Assembly: GCA_029240105.1 (NCBI GenBank)
Contig: JARBTR010000004.1
Coordinates: 1 to 64,000, forward strand
Length of the DNA: 64,000 bases
Direction: 5' to 3'
From: Caryophanales bacterium
Lineage (GTDB): Bacteria > Bacillota > Bacilli > JARBTR01
The notes under the pieces are model-generated. The model worked only from the letters and a program-made list of their open reading frames with translations, had not been told where the DNA came from and ran no database searches. The position numbers and the translations under genes were made by a program. Positions 62,376 to 64,000 of the stretch are shown here, piece after piece; position 1 is the stretch's first letter, and the number at the start of each line of letters is the position of its first letter.

Positions 62376-63503
62376 TTACACCAATACATTCGTTTGGCTA
62401 AGTTCATAAATTAGAGCATTAGATATTTGATTAACAGCATCAATCGAGAGCTCAGAATACATTGGTAAACACAAAACTCGATTCCCGATATCTCGAGCAA
62501 TCGGAGTTAAATAAGGTGTTTCTTTGTAACATTCAAAATCATTACAAACAGGGTAAAAATATTTTCTAGTGAAAATATTATATTTTTGCAAATTTTCAAA
62601 AATTAAATCCCGAATTTCTTTATTAGGCAAGAGTATTGGAAAATAGGAATAATTCGCTTTAACATTTTTATCAAATTCAATAAAATTAATATTTACATCC
62701 TTCAATTTCGAACAATAAGCATGATAAATTGCCTCTCTATTTGCAATATCTTCATTAATGCTCTCTAAATTACAAAGCCCCATCGCTGCTTGAAATTCAT
62801 TTAACTTTGCATTAGTTCCAACAAAATCAACACTCGTTGCAGAAGACAGTCCAAAGTTTTTTTGCTTAAATACCTTGCCCCCAAACTGCCTATCATTAAA
62901 TGTTAACGCACCGCCTTCAATAGTGTTATATACCTTTGTTGCATGCAAACTGAACATAGAAACATCCCCAAAAGTTCCTATACCTTTTCCATCTACCTCA
63001 ACACCAAAAGCATGTGCAGCATCATAAATTAATTTAAGATTATGTTTTTTGGCAATTTCGCTAATTTGGTTATGATCACATGGAACACCAAAAACATGAA
63101 CAGGTAAAATGGCTGAGGTTTTTGGCGTAATTAACTTTACTATTTCGTCAGGATTAATATTTAACGTAACAGGATCAATATCACAAAAAACGGGTTCAAT
63201 TCCACAATTCTTTATTGCATGAACCGTTGAAACAAAAGTGAATGGAGTAGTGATTATTTCCCCCTTCAAATCCAAAGCTTTAATTGCAATTTCCAGCGCT
63301 TGGTGACCATTTGAAAAGAGTTCGATTTCACTAACATTTAAATAATTAGTTAATTTACCTTTCAACTCATTTAACAACGGACCATTATTAGTCAGCCAAT
63401 TATTCTTCCAAATTGACTTTATTCTTTCAGAGTATTGTTCAAATTCTGGTAGTTTGGCCTTTGTAACAAAAATAGGTTCATCGAAAATAAATTGTTTATT
63501 CAA
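62376..63503 (-). CDS. DegT/DnrJ/EryC1/StrS-family aminotransferase
   Basis: 375 residues, fold-type I PLP enzyme acting on nucleotide sugars. PLP-binding Lys in SLHATKVYNTIEGGAL, phosphate cup FSNGHQALE and FTFVSTVHAIKN, and DAAHAFGV. Starts at TTG with GGAG eight bases upstream; one base follows the stop of the preceding gene. Implies an amino-sugar constituent of the surface polymer. Confidence 0.92.
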   Translation of the reverse strand: MNKQFIFDEPIFVTKAKLPEFEQYSERIKSIWKNNWLTNNGPLLNELKGKLTNYLNVSEIELFSNGHQALEIAIKALDLKGEIITTPFTFVSTVHAIKNCGIEPVFCDIDPVTLNINPDEIVKLITPKTSAILPVHVFGVPCDHNQISEIAKKHNLKLIYDAAHAFGVEVDGKGIGTFGDVSMFSLHATKVYNTIEGGALTFNDRQFGGKVFKQKNFGLSSATSVDFVGTNAKLNEFQAAMGLCNLESINEDIANREAIYHAYCSKLKDVNINFIEFDKNVKANYSYFPILLPNKEIRDLIFENLQKYNIFTRKYFYPVCNDFECYKETPYLTPIARDIGNRVLCLPMYSELSIDAVNQISNALIYELSQTNVLV

Positions 63504-63504
63504 T

Positions 63505-64000
63505 TTAATATCTCCAATCTATTAAACTTTCTATTGCATCAATATCAAAAACTGGAATCCCTAAATTATCAATCATTTCTTTTCTTTCAACAAATGAATC
63601 ATCTATAAAAATTGCATTTTCCTTATTTTTAATATACTTATATTTTTTATCTTCTCGTTTTATATGCATTATCTCTTCGAAAATTTTCTCATCAATACCG
63701 TATTTATTTAAAGTTTTTCTGATCTCAAACATGTGTTTAGTAATAAGTATCAATTCAATATTTTTTGAGATGCATTGATATATGAACATCATTACATACG
63801 GATTTATATTACCTTTTAAAGTTACCGTATCATCAAAATCTATATATACCCTCTTATATTCTACTTCTACATTAAATCTATTGGTTAATGCTCGATCCAC
63901 TTCAATATCAAAATTATTCTCTATTACTTCAACGTCATGTCCCATACGATCGAAAACACATAATTGAGGGAAATTTATCCCTTTATTTCTATACAAATTC
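63505..64000 (-). CDS. HAD-like C-terminal part of a gene running off the window
   Basis: Open frame continues past the window end, so only the C-terminal ~165 residues are seen. YIDFDDTVTLKG is a HAD motif I, LITKH resembles motif II, and AIFIDDSFVERKEM matches motif IV. In surface-sugar loci such domains can follow an ATP-grasp domain; that part, if present, lies outside. Coupled to the aminotransferase gene by a one-base gap. Confidence 0.7.
   Translation of the reverse strand, partial: NLYRNKGINFPQLCVFDRMGHDVEVIENNFDIEVDRALTNRFNVEVEYKRVYIDFDDTVTLKGNINPYVMMFIYQCISKNIELILITKHMFEIRKTLNKYGIDEKIFEEIMHIKREDKKYKYIKNKENAIFIDDSFVERKEMIDNLGIPVFDIDAIESLIDWRY

Overview
This window is a low-GC chromosomal segment from an endospore-forming member of the Bacillales. 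The evidence is a gerE, racE, gerM, rph, rdgB, ysnB block in the order seen in Bacillus subtilis, plus sspI, pheST, zapA/cvpA, mutS2, uvrC, yslB, T-box leaders and a TagGH/CDP-glycerol teichoic-acid region. I cannot fix the genus from sequence alone.

Layout. 1-5.5 kb: a CapA-like protein, a small DJ-1/PfpI-type remnant, and argGH on the minus strand behind an arginine-type T-box and a clean sigma-A promoter, followed by an orphan lipoprotein. 5.5-11 kb: odd repeats sharing the 3' end of tRNA-Arg(UCU), the tRNA itself, then ysnB-rdgB-rph-gerM-racE-marR (minus). rdgB has an in-frame internal deletion. 11-18.7 kb: accessory metabolism and stress genes (SDR, 3-methyladenine glycosylase, zinc ADH, NmrA-like protein, ABC-F, DUF438/DUF1858 pair). 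18.9-22.6 kb: gerE with a SigK-type promoter, an unknown ORF, an acidic LPNTS surface protein with its class D sortase, and yslB. 22.7-31 kb: GNAT, lipoprotein, uvrC (shorter than usual), a 277-bp strongly structured non-coding element, mutS2, cvpA, zapA and rnhC. 31-38 kb: pheST with a Phe T-box, HAD hydrolase, rRNA methyltransferase and sspI.

38-45 kb is the most unusual part, a minus-strand copper-related locus. A CopA P1B-ATPase carries a ~390-residue C-terminal tail with three copies of a ~60-residue repeat that I do not recognise. Upstream of it lie a lipoprotein made of two related repeats, a small polytopic membrane protein, and a lipoprotein with a multicopper-oxidase fold in which ligands of the T1, T2 and T3 copper sites are substituted. 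No CopZ or CsoR gene is visible. I read this as a candidate undescribed copper handling or sensing system.

45-50.5 kb: a DesK/DesR-like two-component system divergent from a three-gene ABC exporter, resembling the LnrJK/LnrLMN arrangement, with a perfect-armed palindrome between them. 50.8-64 kb: a wall/surface polymer locus (minus): mnaA, tagH with a TTGGGD-repeat extracellular tail, tagG, three CDP-glycerol glycerophosphotransferase-family proteins, a GT2, a DUF6270-type protein, a DegT-type aminotransferase and a truncated HAD-domain gene at the window edge.

Several intergenic repeat families are dispersed through the window: a 77-bp exact repeat (two copies plus one diverged copy), an ~86-bp hairpin unit (tandem pair plus one single), and the complex hairpin array between uvrC and mutS2.
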